Of a DNA stretch of 64,000 bases, positions 49,068-58,993 are shown in pieces. This DNA is from Aurantiochytrium sp. KH105 (Eukaryota; Sar; Bigyra; Thraustochytrida; Thraustochytriidae). The stretch is from positions 259,687 to 323,686 of the forward strand of contig BGKB01000077.1 in NCBI GenBank assembly GCA_003116975.1, given 5' to 3'. The notes below the pieces were generated by a model, which saw nothing but the letters and a program-made list of their open reading frames with translations, had not been told where the DNA came from and ran no database searches. Within the stretch, counting starts at the first letter, position 1; every line of letters begins with the position of its first letter. Position numbers and translations under genes: made by a program.

Positions 49068-51236
49068 ATGCAGCGCGACGCGGAGTCCGTGCGAGGCCTG
49101 GCGCACGGCCTAGGGGCTCTCGGGCTCAACCTCACAGCCGCTCAAGTGAACCGTCTCCAAGAGCTCGCAGGCAAAGATGTATTACGGTCCATTGTTGGAA
49201 TGCAGGCCCGAGCCCAGGCGGCTGCAGAGTCCCCGAAGACAGGTATTCTGCACATGGCGGAAGCCATGCCGTCATCGTCAGCCCATTTGTATGAACAAGA
49301 ATCCTCACACGCCGAGCAGCATTGTGTCAACTCACGCAAGAGTATGCGGAACTTCAAAAATTTATCTGCCGAGGTTTCAGGTGTTCTCAAAGACGGGTCA
49401 GCGGCAAGTGCTGCATCGACTTTGACCTCAAGGCGCCCTACACGTCCACGCAACATGTCCAGCAACGACTCTCGACCCGTGCGAGCCTTGTTGCGTCCGG
49501 GCGATGGGCCTCCTGATCCCATGACCGAGCATCTCTTGACCCCCAAATCACCTCGCAAACGAGCGGTCCCTGCGAGTGCCAAGGCAGCATTCATGGGCAA
49601 GTGCTCCAAAAACCTTATTCACTACGAGAGCATGGCGAAACCGACTCCTAAGCAAATCATGGATTGGCATTGCAAAACAAATATCGAGTCGCCCAATCAC
49701 GCCCAGGCGCAAGGCCGACGACGCGTCAAAACGTCTATCATTCGCAAAATCACGTCGCGTCTTCTAGACACCTACGGCGAGGATGTCAGCCGTCTCCAGG
49801 ACCTCTTTCACGAAGCAGACAGCGCAAACAAGCGTCATCTAGACCGGGCCGACTTTCAGCGCGTGCTTTCTGAGCGTGCTGGTCTCAACTTGGCTTCCAA
49901 AGACCTTGATGTGCTGGCGCGCGCGTACCAAGGAGACAATCGATCCGAAGTTCACTACGATCGACTACTTGACGACCTCGCTCAAACTGCAAGTGCCGTC
50001 ATGCCGGATACGAGTGTTCATCAGGTCAATGGCGCGCATCGCCGTCGCCTTGCGATGCAGCGAATGTTTGGGTCTCGTCTGCTCGCGGCATCGCAGGGTA
50101 ACCCTCGTCTCGCGTTTAGCTCCTGCAAAGGCGGGGACGGTCGCGTCACAGGAGCTTCGATTCTCGCGCATCTCGAGCGCAATCTTGGCATGCAAGTCTC
50201 CGCAGGAGATAGGGCCGTTCTCATCGCAGAACTCAAGCGAGCCGCGCCGCGCGCAAGCGCCACCGGTCTTACTGAAAGCGCCTTCTCGAAAGTCGTGCTT
50301 GGGCAGTGCGAGCAGCCCGTGACACATGCGCTCTGGGAAGACGAGGCCAAATTCGATACGCGCGCAGAGTTTTGTCAGCCACGTGATCTCGAGCAAGCAC
50401 GGGTCGCGGCGAAACTCCGTGACTGGGCCGAATGTCGACGACACTCTCTTCGCGATGTCTACCTGCAGGTCATCGACCGTGATCGCAATGGTCCTCTCAC
50501 TGCAGAGAAAGCGGTGGCCAATCTGTCGCGTCTCGGACTCAGTCTCACCCCTGCAGAGTCTCAAACTCTACAAAGACTTATTGCTACAAACTCGGGAACC
50601 TGCACATTTGACTCGTTCGCCAAACCGATGGCAAGCGAAGAGGAAAAGTCCTCTGGCTTATTTCCATGGCAGCCTCGCAAATCACAGCCGGCCCTCGTGT
50701 CATCAGTGTTCTCGTCAATCACACCGCATGCAGAGCAAAGCGTGCCTCGTCGAGCCCATGCAACATGGTCGCCAGTGGAGAGGCAAAATGTACATGAAAC
50801 AAGAACAGAGCAGCAGGAAAAACCCAGCGGTTCAACTCGTGAGAGCAAGCGCTCGACTCGGCATGCGATTGCGTGCGTCAAAACGAGGCGGAAAAGCGTC
50901 AATAGTGCATATCTGCTCATGAAGCAAGGCCAGCCATTACCCGCTGAAGACCTCTATCAACGTCTGTGCGAGGCTGACAACGCCAGTCTCGATCGAGCTG
51001 ACTTTGATGCAACCTTGCGTTCCGCTGGAATCGCACCATCGTGCCCAGACATTCGCTTTGACCAGTTTAATAGGCTACTCGCAATGGACATCAAGCCTGA
51101 ATTCAGCAAGAGCAACGACAATCCACCACCATTATCACCACCACCACCAACAACAACAACAACAACAACACCATCGCCGCCGCGGACGAAGGTTTTGCAC
51201 TTGCGCGCAGCGCCTCCCGCGCCCGGCATCCCTTAG
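49068..51236 (+). CDS. EF-hand-like protein, probably calcium-responsive (about 722 aa)
   Basis: The frame is open from about 48846, but the first ATG in it is at 49068, giving 722 residues. An upstream exon supplying an earlier start is possible, since the sequence before 49068 (RARDNLETIIAQRKLERA-like) looks coding. Helix-loop-helix units resembling degenerate EF-hands occur: LQDLFHEADSANKRHLDRAD (about residue 243), DRDRNGPLTAEK (about 470, lacking the usual Glu at loop position 12) and LYQRLCEADNASLDRAD near the C-terminus. The spaced layout recalls EFCAB6-type ciliary proteins. The tail is a Pro/Thr repeat. It is intronless as far as seen. The EF-hand call is tentative, because several loops lack ligands. 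Confidence 0.68.
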   Translation: MQRDAESVRGLAHGLGALGLNLTAAQVNRLQELAGKDVLRSIVGMQARAQAAAESPKTGILHMAEAMPSSSAHLYEQESSHAEQHCVNSRKSMRNFKNLSAEVSGVLKDGSAASAASTLTSRRPTRPRNMSSNDSRPVRALLRPGDGPPDPMTEHLLTPKSPRKRAVPASAKAAFMGKCSKNLIHYESMAKPTPKQIMDWHCKTNIESPNHAQAQGRRRVKTSIIRKITSRLLDTYGEDVSRLQDLFHEADSANKRHLDRADFQRVLSERAGLNLASKDLDVLARAYQGDNRSEVHYDRLLDDLAQTASAVMPDTSVHQVNGAHRRRLAMQRMFGSRLLAASQGNPRLAFSSCKGGDGRVTGASILAHLERNLGMQVSAGDRAVLIAELKRAAPRASATGLTESAFSKVVLGQCEQPVTHALWEDEAKFDTRAEFCQPRDLEQARVAAKLRDWAECRRHSLRDVYLQVIDRDRNGPLTAEKAVANLSRLGLSLTPAESQTLQRLIATNSGTCTFDSFAKPMASEEEKSSGLFPWQPRKSQPALVSSVFSSITPHAEQSVPRRAHATWSPVERQNVHETRTEQQEKPSGSTRESKRSTRHAIACVKTRRKSVNSAYLLMKQGQPLPAEDLYQRLCEADNASLDRADFDATLRSAGIAPSCPDIRFDQFNRLLAMDIKPEFSKSNDNPPPLSPPPPTTTTTTTPSPPRTKVLHLRAAPPAPGIP

Positions 51237-51471
51237 TCATACACTATTGCATAACTAACGATGAGGAGGCCAGAGACGAGGCCTACGATTCTATCATTCA
51301 ATGTTGATTCAATCTTGACGTGCGCGACGACCAACGCAGGGCTGGGGTGCAGTCGCGAGGCGCACGCAGTCACCCTCGCACGCTGGCGAGCACGCTAGCT
51401 AGCCAACGAGGGAACGAGCAAGGACACCAAGTGGTAGAGCCAGCAAGCATCGAAAAGCCGCCTGCTCTGGG

Positions 51472-52443
51472 ATGGACCTGGACCTCGGCTCCTCTGCGTC
51501 GTCAGCCAGCGCCGCCGCTGCTGCTGCAGGTGCTGCAGTGCCAAGGCCGTACTCTGCAGAAGCGAGCTTGACGACCATGGTGCAGGAGCTTCACGGTCAG
51601 ATGAGCGTCCACGCACGCGAGAGCGAGCTCGGACAGGGAGACTTTTGGACGGCGCTGAGCATGAGCATGATCGCGGGCTTGGCAACGGGCGTGGGCGCCC
51701 TTTCCGTTGTCCTTCTCGATCGCAAACCGAAACCAAAACACATGGCCTTCTCCATGGCGCTAGCCGGAGCGGTCATGCTCACTGTTTCTGTTTTTGACAT
51801 GTACATTCCCCTCGTCCAAGAGGACGGCTTTCTGTACCCCACGCTCGTGGCCATCGGGGGCGGCCTCATCTTTGACCTCTTGCTGCGCATGCTGCCTCAG
51901 CCAGAACGCATGATGCTGCCGCAGTTTCATCGCAAGATGGCACATAAGAACGACGACGAAATGACGCCGGCACAAACATCAAGTGTCAAGCAGTTGCGTC
52001 TCGGCATGATCATGATGGTCACCTTGACAGCGCACAACTTTCCCGAGGGCCTCGCAGTGAGCATGGCCAACATCAAATCTGACTCGCTTGGATTCGTCGT
52101 CACTCTTGCCATTGCCTTGCACAACGTTCCCGAAGGACTCGCCATTGCCGTACCTATTTATGCCGCCACGGGCCGCAAATTTTACGCCATTGGCATGGCG
52201 CTTCTTAGCGGGCTCAGCGAGCCTCTGGGGGCCGCTATTGCGCTCACTGTTTTCCAAAGCTACTTTCGCAAGTACCCTTTTCTAGTGTCTTACCTTCTGT
52301 GTTTTGTCGCTGGCATCATGACGGCTGTCTCTTTCCGCGAGTTAATACCAGAGGCGATCGCCTACAACGAGCCCAAAGCAGCCTTACTTGGCTTCCTTTT
52401 AGGATTTCTTATTATGATGGCAACAATCCTAGCCGAACCATGA
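51472..52443 (+). CDS. ZIP-family metal transporter (SLC39/ZupT-like, 323 aa)
   Basis: A membrane transporter expected to move Zn2+ (or Fe2+/Mn2+) into the cytosol. After a roughly 60-residue Ala/Ser-rich N-terminus come about eight hydrophobic segments. The transmembrane-4 metal site is HNFPEG at residues 188-193 and the transmembrane-5 site HNVPEG at 217-222, both complete. The large histidine-rich loop of animal ZIPs is reduced to a short charged loop (about 135-165), as in the ZupT/GufA-like subgroup. Length (323) is in the family range. The ATG at 51472 is the first in frame. No signal peptide is obvious, so plasma membrane versus vesicle location is unknown. Confidence 0.93.
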   Translation: MDLDLGSSASSASAAAAAAGAAVPRPYSAEASLTTMVQELHGQMSVHARESELGQGDFWTALSMSMIAGLATGVGALSVVLLDRKPKPKHMAFSMALAGAVMLTVSVFDMYIPLVQEDGFLYPTLVAIGGGLIFDLLLRMLPQPERMMLPQFHRKMAHKNDDEMTPAQTSSVKQLRLGMIMMVTLTAHNFPEGLAVSMANIKSDSLGFVVTLAIALHNVPEGLAIAVPIYAATGRKFYAIGMALLSGLSEPLGAAIALTVFQSYFRKYPFLVSYLLCFVAGIMTAVSFRELIPEAIAYNEPKAALLGFLLGFLIMMATILAEP

Positions 52444-53450
52444 ATGCGGCAACGAACAATGGCTACAGGCAATCCCACGAGACTGAATCATCAACTTGCG
52501 AAGAGGGGTCAAGAACTGAGTCTGGGAAAATGTGAAGAAGAAAAGAAGAAGATGAAGAAAGTGCCTGCCTCATCACAATCCTTGCAACAACCACCTTGCG
52601 CTCAATTATTTGATCTGAAAAAAATGCGAGAAAAAGAAGTGCTTGAGACTAAGAAATGCTTGAGACCAAGTGTCTGGCTGGCCCGCAGTCCTTGCAACAA
52701 TACACCCTCTCCCTAATGTCTCCCTGCGTGAAAAAAAAAATTGAAAGAAGAAAATCGATTTGGTCCAAATGGCTGGCTACCTTGCAGCCTTTGCATAACT
52801 TCCCCTCTATGACCTCCGTCCCTCCCCGTACTACCCCAAGTACTCGCGGACTGGACCTTTCCCATGATGTACAGCCAGCTCCAACTGACCTCTTATCAGT
52901 CTCGTATCAAAATCCAACTCAGGGCTAGGCTTTCCTTTTCACCCAATGCAAAGTCCACTTTCCGCCCACGTGCAGCCGGTCTGCCTGCTTTCGCCTGGCT
53001 GCAGAGTGTCCATTCCATCCTCCCATTGTAAAAGCTAGCATGTATCCGGTGAGAGCGGGACGAATCCAAAGTGTCCCTCCGCGGCGAGTATGCTGCTGCT
53101 TCTTGCTAGTACAGCCGAGGTGGTCCGGTCCACGCATGCATGCATGGTGCAGCCTCTTGCCTGCCTACTTGAAGAGCGCTTGGAACTAGCTGCTAGCAAA
53201 GACTAAGGGGTAGTCGTGCGCAAAAAGTTGATCTGCGCAGCGCGCGTTGCAGCCTAGACCAGTTCGAGCAGGCGCGCCGGCCGTCGCCAGAGTCACGTCG
53301 CGAGAGCGGAGCTCGCTAGCGAACGAGCGAGGGTGAGGACGAGGAAGACCTACGCAAAGCAGAGCAGGATAGGCACACAGACAGGCAGTCTATCAGACAG
53401 ATACAGAGCGAGCGGGCGCACGCACGCCGTGAGAGATAAAGAAGAACGCC
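52444..53450. other. intergenic spacer between ZIP and PKA-R genes
   Basis: About 1 kb. The first 300 bp are A/G-rich (AAGAAGAAAAGAAG and an A-run at 52730-52739), with a loosely repeated phrase (TCCTTGCAACAA at about 52581 and 52693). The second half is GC-richer and must contain the promoter of the PKA regulatory subunit. No gene or RNA is recognised. Confidence 0.55.
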
Positions 53451-54539
53451 ATGGAGGTCGAAGCCAACACGCCGTCCGGCGACATGACCCCGGCGCCCAC
53501 CACGGAGGAAGACGACACCTTTGTCATGACCGAGGGCGTCCCCGTTGTTGCCAGTAACACGGAGAAGCCAAATGTGCCCAAGCGACGCAACCGGCGCAAG
53601 TCCGTGTCTGCAGAGTGCTTCAACCCTGCAGAGCAGAACGCCTTCGTTCCGGTTATTGTGGAGAAGAGCGCAGAGGAGAGGGAGCGCATCGAGCGCGCCG
53701 TGGACTCGAACTTTCTGTTCAGCTCTCTCGATGAGGAGCAGCGCAATCAAGTCTTTGGGGCAATGGTCGAAAAGACCGTCGACGATGGAGCCGAAATCAT
53801 CGCGCAAGGGGCAGCCGGTGACTTCTTTTACGTCCTAGATCAGGGATCGGCAGACGTCTTTGTGGATGGAACCAAGGTTCTTACGTACAATGATGGCAGC
53901 TCCTTTGGCGAATTGGCGCTCATGTACAATTGCCCGCGCGCCGCCACAGTCAAAGCCACGTCGCCGTGCGTTCTTTGGGCCCTTGACCGCCAAGCTTTCC
54001 AGCACATTCTCTACGCCAACCAGAGTGCCAAGCGTTCCAAGTATGACTCTTTTCTCCAAAGCTGCGCGCTCTTTGCTAATCTGGAAAAGCAGGAGATCAG
54101 CCGCATTGCTGACGTCCTCGTGGAGCAGCAGTTTGATGCGGGAAGTGTCATCATTTCCGAGGGCGACGACAACTTTGCTGCCATGAAGTTTTACATTGTC
54201 ATCTCTGGAGAGGTGGAGGCCTTCAAGGGCGAGGATCGCTCTGTCGTCGTCGGGCGATCCGGTCCAGGTGACTTTTTCGGCGAAAAGGCGCTCATCGAGA
54301 GCAAGCCTCGTGCGGCCTCCGTTGTGGCCAAGACACCGGTTCAGTGCGCCTACCTTGACATTGCTGCCTTTGAGCGTCTCTTGGGATCCTGCAAAACCAT
54401 CATGCGGCGGCAAATTGACACCTACAATGTGGCCATCGAGACAAGTCCACCAGCCGGCTCCGCGGTGCAAGCCGCACGCGCGCTCACACCATCGTCTGCC
54501 TCGAGCGAGAGGATTTCCCTGAGCCAGGACCAGACCTGA
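53451..54539 (+). CDS. cAMP-dependent protein kinase regulatory subunit (362 aa)
   Basis: Two tandem cyclic-nucleotide-binding domains follow a pseudosubstrate-type site. The inhibitor segment RRNRRKSVS (Ser51) has the RRxS form, a phosphorylatable RII-like site. The CNB-A phosphate-binding cassette is FGELALMYNCPRAATV (FGE at 152-154). The CNB-B cassette is FFGEKALIESKPRAASV (FGE at 276-278). Both keep the Glu and Arg that hold cAMP. The protein would inhibit the PKA catalytic subunit until cAMP binds. At 362 residues it is in the usual range, but the first 45 residues are Thr/Pro/Glu-rich and show no amphipathic dimerization/docking domain. It is intronless. The ATG at 53451 (GCCATGG) is a strong start. 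Confidence 0.95.
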   Translation: MEVEANTPSGDMTPAPTTEEDDTFVMTEGVPVVASNTEKPNVPKRRNRRKSVSAECFNPAEQNAFVPVIVEKSAEERERIERAVDSNFLFSSLDEEQRNQVFGAMVEKTVDDGAEIIAQGAAGDFFYVLDQGSADVFVDGTKVLTYNDGSSFGELALMYNCPRAATVKATSPCVLWALDRQAFQHILYANQSAKRSKYDSFLQSCALFANLEKQEISRIADVLVEQQFDAGSVIISEGDDNFAAMKFYIVISGEVEAFKGEDRSVVVGRSGPGDFFGEKALIESKPRAASVVAKTPVQCAYLDIAAFERLLGSCKTIMRRQIDTYNVAIETSPPAGSAVQAARALTPSSASSERISLSQDQT

Positions 54540-54942
54540 ACGTAAGAGTTTCTCTCAAGATGGATGCCGTAAGAAGGAGCTCTTCTTCGATACTCTGCTT
54601 GCCTCGTTGGGGTGTGTGTCCCGACGAGCGCTTCATCTGCGACGACGTCCCTGTGTGTGATTAAACGAGACGGCAGTCAATTGCGAAGTACGCCAATTTT
54701 AACATTTGTAACAGACGCAACTCATTTTACTTTACTTATGCCACTCATCCGCATCTTCACGATACTACACAAGCTACGACACTCAAGATCGGTTTGAAGC
54801 CACCTAACAACAGCAACAGACGCATTTCAATTTACTTGACTTTTGCCAGTGCAAGCAAGAGCTCTCTCATGGCGGCGCACTATAGAACTCATCATCGTTG
54901 TGAGAGAATCTTGTCCATAACCCCACCTCAGCTCAGATCAGC
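54540..54942. other. convergent intergenic spacer
   Basis: A 400-bp AT-rich spacer between the 3' ends of the PKA-R gene (plus) and the helicase gene (minus). A segment is loosely repeated (TTTTAACATTTGTAACAGACGCAACTC-like near 54697 and ACAGCAACAGACGCATTTC-like near 54808). No gene is visible. Confidence 0.55.
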
Positions 54943-57900
54943 TCACCCAGTAGATTTCGCAAAGAAACCGCGAATATCTCTGGAGCCCTGGGCAGCCTCT
55001 TCGAGCTTGCGACCGCGCAGCGCTCGCATCAGAGCCTTGGTCTCACGCTCGTGGCATGGGCAGCAAAGTGTGCGGAAATTGAGCATGCTCGCTTGTCCTC
55101 CACCAAGCGCCACGGCGTGAATATGGTCAGCTTGCCAGAAATCGCCCGCGCGGGGATTTTCGAGGCGCTGTTTTGTCGGCTTGAACTTGCTTCCCACGAG
55201 CATTTGGTACCGCTCAGCTGACGTTACAGACTTGATCTTTTCGTAGAGCGCTTGGGCGTTTTCAGAGCACAATTGGCACACCCCATGCTCGAGGGAAAAC
55301 AGCTGACGTCGAATAGCCGACGATCCAAGTTTGACGCGGTATTTGGTCGCGCACTCATACGAACAAAGCGTAGTCACCTGTAGCTTGACCAAGTCAGCCG
55401 GGATCTCACGTTCGCACTCGAGACAGTGAGGCGGGCCATTGCTTTCGCTCGAGGTCGGGTTGCTGTCCTTGTCTTGTGACGTGCTACTCATTTCCGGGGC
55501 TCCATCTGCATTTTGTGCTGGACGTGCGATGTAGCGGTCAAAGCAAAGACCCTGCGCAGAGCGCTTGGCGTGCAGTTCCTGCACAAGAGGTAAAAGTGGA
55601 GGGCGCAGCACCCGATCCGCAAGCGCACTTTGTTCTGCGGCACGAAGACCGCGCCACTGACGCGCAAAGCGTTGAATGGCGATTTGCACGGCTTGATCGT
55701 CGCGAATGAGAGATGGCAAGGGCGGGGCACCATCCCATTTGCCATCGAGGGCCCGATCTGGGGTCAAATTGATGCCCAGAGGCTCCTTGTTCCCGTCAAA
55801 GAGAAATATACGGCCCGTGTTGCCTGATACAGAAAAGTGCAGGGCAGCGGCAAGGGGGCTAGGGGCTGGCTCATCCTCCATTTCGTCTTCAATCTCGTCG
55901 TGAAGATCCGCGTCGTTTATCAAAGCTCGGGCACTTGGAGGCGGTGATCGCGTCATGCTCATTTTCCCCATCTTTCTCCCGCTGTTTTCCCTGGACTCTT
56001 TCTTATTAGACTCTTTCTTGTCTTGTTTCTTTGTGCTGTGATCGTTGCTGCTACTTTCCTTTTCAATCTTTGGAGTAAGCACAGATTTGTCTGCGTTTTC
56101 CCAGGCATCGTTTGACATGGTGAGGTCCATGACGATTGATTTCGAGCGCGTCTCGGGCGTTGCGCGTTTGCCTTGACGGACACGCTTGAGTGGAGTAAGA
56201 TCAATAACGGGAGACGGAACGGCGTCAGTAGCAGTGTCGTGTGGTGTGTCGGCGCCGTTCTCACGTTGACGCTTCGTTGTCGTCGTCGTTAATGCGCGAG
56301 GGGTCGTTGGCGCGACAGTTGATTCAGATTCTTGATGATGTTGCTTTTCTTGCTGCTGGTTTTGAACAGCGAGAGGTCGGGCTGCGGGAGAAAACCATGT
56401 GCGCACGTCGCCCTTGGGAAAGACGCCGTTTGCCTCATTGCAATTTGCAGACGCAGAGGCAGAGGCGGTCTCATCCTCGAGCGCGTCACCTGCAGTGGTG
56501 TCGACGTGGTCTGCGAGACACGAGGTCGTTTTATCCGTTTGCGCAAGCATGTTTTGGCGGCGGTCACCATCAAGAGCCTTGCCCACGGTATCTAGCTTGC
56601 GTCGCACCATGGGCCAGACAATGTCGTCGAGGGTGCCCTTGCCGTAAAGATAAACAATGTTGACAGCGTTGACTTGGCCGATGCGATGTGCGCGATCTTC
56701 AGCTTGCACGAGCACACCCGGCGTCCAGTGCATTTCGACAAAGACGACCGTGGATGCTGCAGTGAGCGTAATGCCTTGGCCCGCGGAGGTGAGTCCGAGC
56801 AGAGCGACCGAGACCTTGGAGTCAGGATCCTGGAAACGCTTGACATGTGCGTGTCGATCGGCCGTGGAGACCGAACCGTCGATCCGAATAAGGTTTACCT
56901 TTTTCCGAGTGAGAGCCGTCTGAAGGTCGTCGAGAACGGCGAGATGATGTGCAAACACGATGAGCTTGCCAGCGCTCTCTGCAGTGGAACATACATAGTC
57001 TGCTGCGGCCTGGACCTTGGCGGCCCCGGTTGCCTTGTATAACTTCATGAGAGTGGTTCGTTGCTCGGTTCGCTTGCTCATAGCCTCGCGATAGATCTCG
57101 CGATCAACGCCTCCTTCGTTGACAGCGGCCATGATGCTTGACATATCGACGTTGCGAAGTTGCTCGCGCAGGTCTTTGACTTCTTTCATGGCCGGTGAGT
57201 TGGGTGCAATATCGAGGCGGAGGAATTGCCGGCGCTTGGGTGGTAGCTGGCGTAAAACGTTGCGCTTTTGGCGGCGCACGAGCAGGCCCTGAAGACGCTC
57301 ATGCAGCTCCTCGAGGTTTGAGGCACCGTTGAGGTCCATGCCCCAGGGGCGACGTGTTGGTTTGCAAAAGCGCCGGGTAAAGGCTGTATACTGTGGGAAG
57401 AGGTCTGGCCGAAGCGCGTGAACTTGTGTCCAGAGCTCAATAGGGCGCGCAAGTGCAGGCGTGCCACTGAGCAAAGCGACGCGACGTGCGGCCTTGAGGA
57501 CGGGCGCAAGCATTTTCGTGCGCAGAGCAGAGGAGCTCTTGAGGTAGTGACTCTCGTCGACGACAACGACCCCAAACTTGCGCGCCTCAATGGCGGCGGC
57601 CACCTTGCTCCCGCGTGCGAACATGCCATAGGTGATGATGGTGACGGGCTTGTCGAGATCTCCAGGGAAGGATCGCGACTTGACGACATTAATGTCGCCG
57701 GGCTGCAGGCTCGGGGCCCACTGTTCGAGCTCGTCGGCCCAGTTCAATTTGACGGACGAAGGGGCCACGATGAGCAGTGGCCACTCGCTGCGAAAGGCGA
57801 GAGCAAATCCAATCGCTTGCACAGTTTTACCGAGGCCCATTTCGTCGCCAATGAGCACGCGTCCTTTGCATTGTTGGACCGCAAAGGCGACACCCTGTTT

Positions 57901-58431
57901 CTGGAACGGCATGAGCATATCAACAAAGCGCTGTTCAAGCCCGACGGTCGGGGAGACAAGGGCCTTGGAAGCCTCAGCCGGGGGAAGTAGGCGCGCGTCA
58001 TAGAATCGATCGCGGGCGTCCTCGTCGGTTGCATTTGTTGCTTTAGAAGTGGAGTTGTCGTCATCGTCGTCGTCGTCGTCGCTTCGTTTTGCCTTGGTCT
58101 TTGCTTTACTTTTGGCAGGCGTTGAGGACGCTGCCGCAGAGCTGCGTCCACCGAGACGTTTGAGAACCTCCAGATTGTCGCTCATGTGGAGGCCGTCCAT
58201 GGCGACGCTCTCCATGCGAGCCCATCGCGCTTGCGGAAAGCAGTCGAGGTGGAAAAACCTCGTGCCTGTGCGAAAGGCGCCGCCCACGCGTTGCTGATAT
58301 GTTTCGCATACGCGCAATTCGTCCTTTTGGATGGGCTTGCCGCACGCACGACCTCGGCATGCACTTCGGCCGCTCTTGCTGTACTCTACGCGCACGCCGT
58401 CGTCTCCCTCATCACCACGTGCCGTGGCCAT
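54943..58431 (-). CDS. ZRANB3: SNF2-family annealing helicase with PARP-type zinc finger and HNH nuclease (ZRANB3-like, 1162 aa)
   Basis: An intronless 1162-residue frame. Residues about 15-95 resemble a PARP-type zinc finger (C25, C30, H62, C64), a DNA-break-binding fold. Residues about 165-620 form the SNF2 ATPase: GDEMGLGKT (195-203), DESH (292-295), SAGQGITLTAAS and QAEDRAHRIGQ, as in SMARCAL1/ZRANB3. Residues 620-990 are low complexity. Residues about 1010-1150 are the ZRANB3-type HNH module (CLEC...CSYEC, GVCQLC, FWQADHIHAVALGGG, LCCPCH). The last residues SRDIRGFFAKS resemble a PCNA-binding box. ZRANB3 remodels stalled forks and cuts DNA in an ATP-dependent way in the nucleus. I see no NZF ubiquitin-binding finger. 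Confidence 0.93.
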   Translation of the reverse strand: MATARGDEGDDGVRVEYSKSGRSACRGRACGKPIQKDELRVCETYQQRVGGAFRTGTRFFHLDCFPQARWARMESVAMDGLHMSDNLEVLKRLGGRSSAAASSTPAKSKAKTKAKRSDDDDDDDDNSTSKATNATDEDARDRFYDARLLPPAEASKALVSPTVGLEQRFVDMLMPFQKQGVAFAVQQCKGRVLIGDEMGLGKTVQAIGFALAFRSEWPLLIVAPSSVKLNWADELEQWAPSLQPGDINVVKSRSFPGDLDKPVTIITYGMFARGSKVAAAIEARKFGVVVVDESHYLKSSSALRTKMLAPVLKAARRVALLSGTPALARPIELWTQVHALRPDLFPQYTAFTRRFCKPTRRPWGMDLNGASNLEELHERLQGLLVRRQKRNVLRQLPPKRRQFLRLDIAPNSPAMKEVKDLREQLRNVDMSSIMAAVNEGGVDREIYREAMSKRTEQRTTLMKLYKATGAAKVQAAADYVCSTAESAGKLIVFAHHLAVLDDLQTALTRKKVNLIRIDGSVSTADRHAHVKRFQDPDSKVSVALLGLTSAGQGITLTAASTVVFVEMHWTPGVLVQAEDRAHRIGQVNAVNIVYLYGKGTLDDIVWPMVRRKLDTVGKALDGDRRQNMLAQTDKTTSCLADHVDTTAGDALEDETASASASANCNEANGVFPKGDVRTWFSPAARPLAVQNQQQEKQHHQESESTVAPTTPRALTTTTTKRQRENGADTPHDTATDAVPSPVIDLTPLKRVRQGKRATPETRSKSIVMDLTMSNDAWENADKSVLTPKIEKESSSNDHSTKKQDKKESNKKESRENSGRKMGKMSMTRSPPPSARALINDADLHDEIEDEMEDEPAPSPLAAALHFSVSGNTGRIFLFDGNKEPLGINLTPDRALDGKWDGAPPLPSLIRDDQAVQIAIQRFARQWRGLRAAEQSALADRVLRPPLLPLVQELHAKRSAQGLCFDRYIARPAQNADGAPEMSSTSQDKDSNPTSSESNGPPHCLECEREIPADLVKLQVTTLCSYECATKYRVKLGSSAIRRQLFSLEHGVCQLCSENAQALYEKIKSVTSAERYQMLVGSKFKPTKQRLENPRAGDFWQADHIHAVALGGGQASMLNFRTLCCPCHERETKALMRALRGRKLEEAAQGSRDIRGFFAKSTG

Positions 58432-58755
58432 GGAACCGGCCTGTGCACGAATCTAAACCCGCGGCCACGCCCACGGTTCTGACGAAGCAACGCGGAGAGC
58501 GTGCGGCGGACTCGAGCGAGGTGGTGCTCGACGGCCAGCCTGCCTCTCGGCCTGTCTGGCGAGCGTGGCGTCGCTGTCTCGGGTCTCTGTTTGTTCGTTC
58601 CCTCGAGCGATCGATGCACTACTCTCGTTACGGTTAAGTCGCGCATTCTGAAGGGGCCTAGCCGAGCCTAGCACCGTCATAGAGATCATCTGTCTGCATG
58701 GCAGGCTGGGTTCTTCACGTCTTTTTTTCGCCACCGAGACAGCACAGGAATCGAC

Positions 58756-58875
58756 ATGAGCGAGTTTTGCATGACGAAAGCTGAGAAGTCAATACTATGC
58801 AAGGCATTCTATGCTCATGGCGCATTTGACGAGAAGGATTGGTCTCGTCTTGATCGATATTTACGACAAGGGTGA
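58756..58875 (+). CDS. possible first exon or mini-gene (39 codons)
   Basis: The ATG at 58756 (CGACATGAG) opens a 39-codon frame with an ordinary, non-repetitive composition (MTKAEKSILCKAFYAHGAFD, EKDWSRLDRYLRQ). It ends at TGA inside the sequence ACAAGG/GTGAGA, which looks like a splice donor, so it could be the first exon of a gene. No downstream exon is recognised within 5 kb. It lies 325 bp upstream of the divergent helicase gene. This is speculative. Confidence 0.22.
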   Translation: MSEFCMTKAEKSILCKAFYAHGAFDEKDWSRLDRYLRQG

Positions 58876-58993
58876 GAAGAACCACTGCGTACACCGCCAG
58901 ATCCTATCGTCGTAAAAATAGGCAGGCAGCCCGTCAAGATAGGTCAAAGGCTCCCATTTAAAGACAGAGTGGGAACTCCATCTGTCTGGGTGA

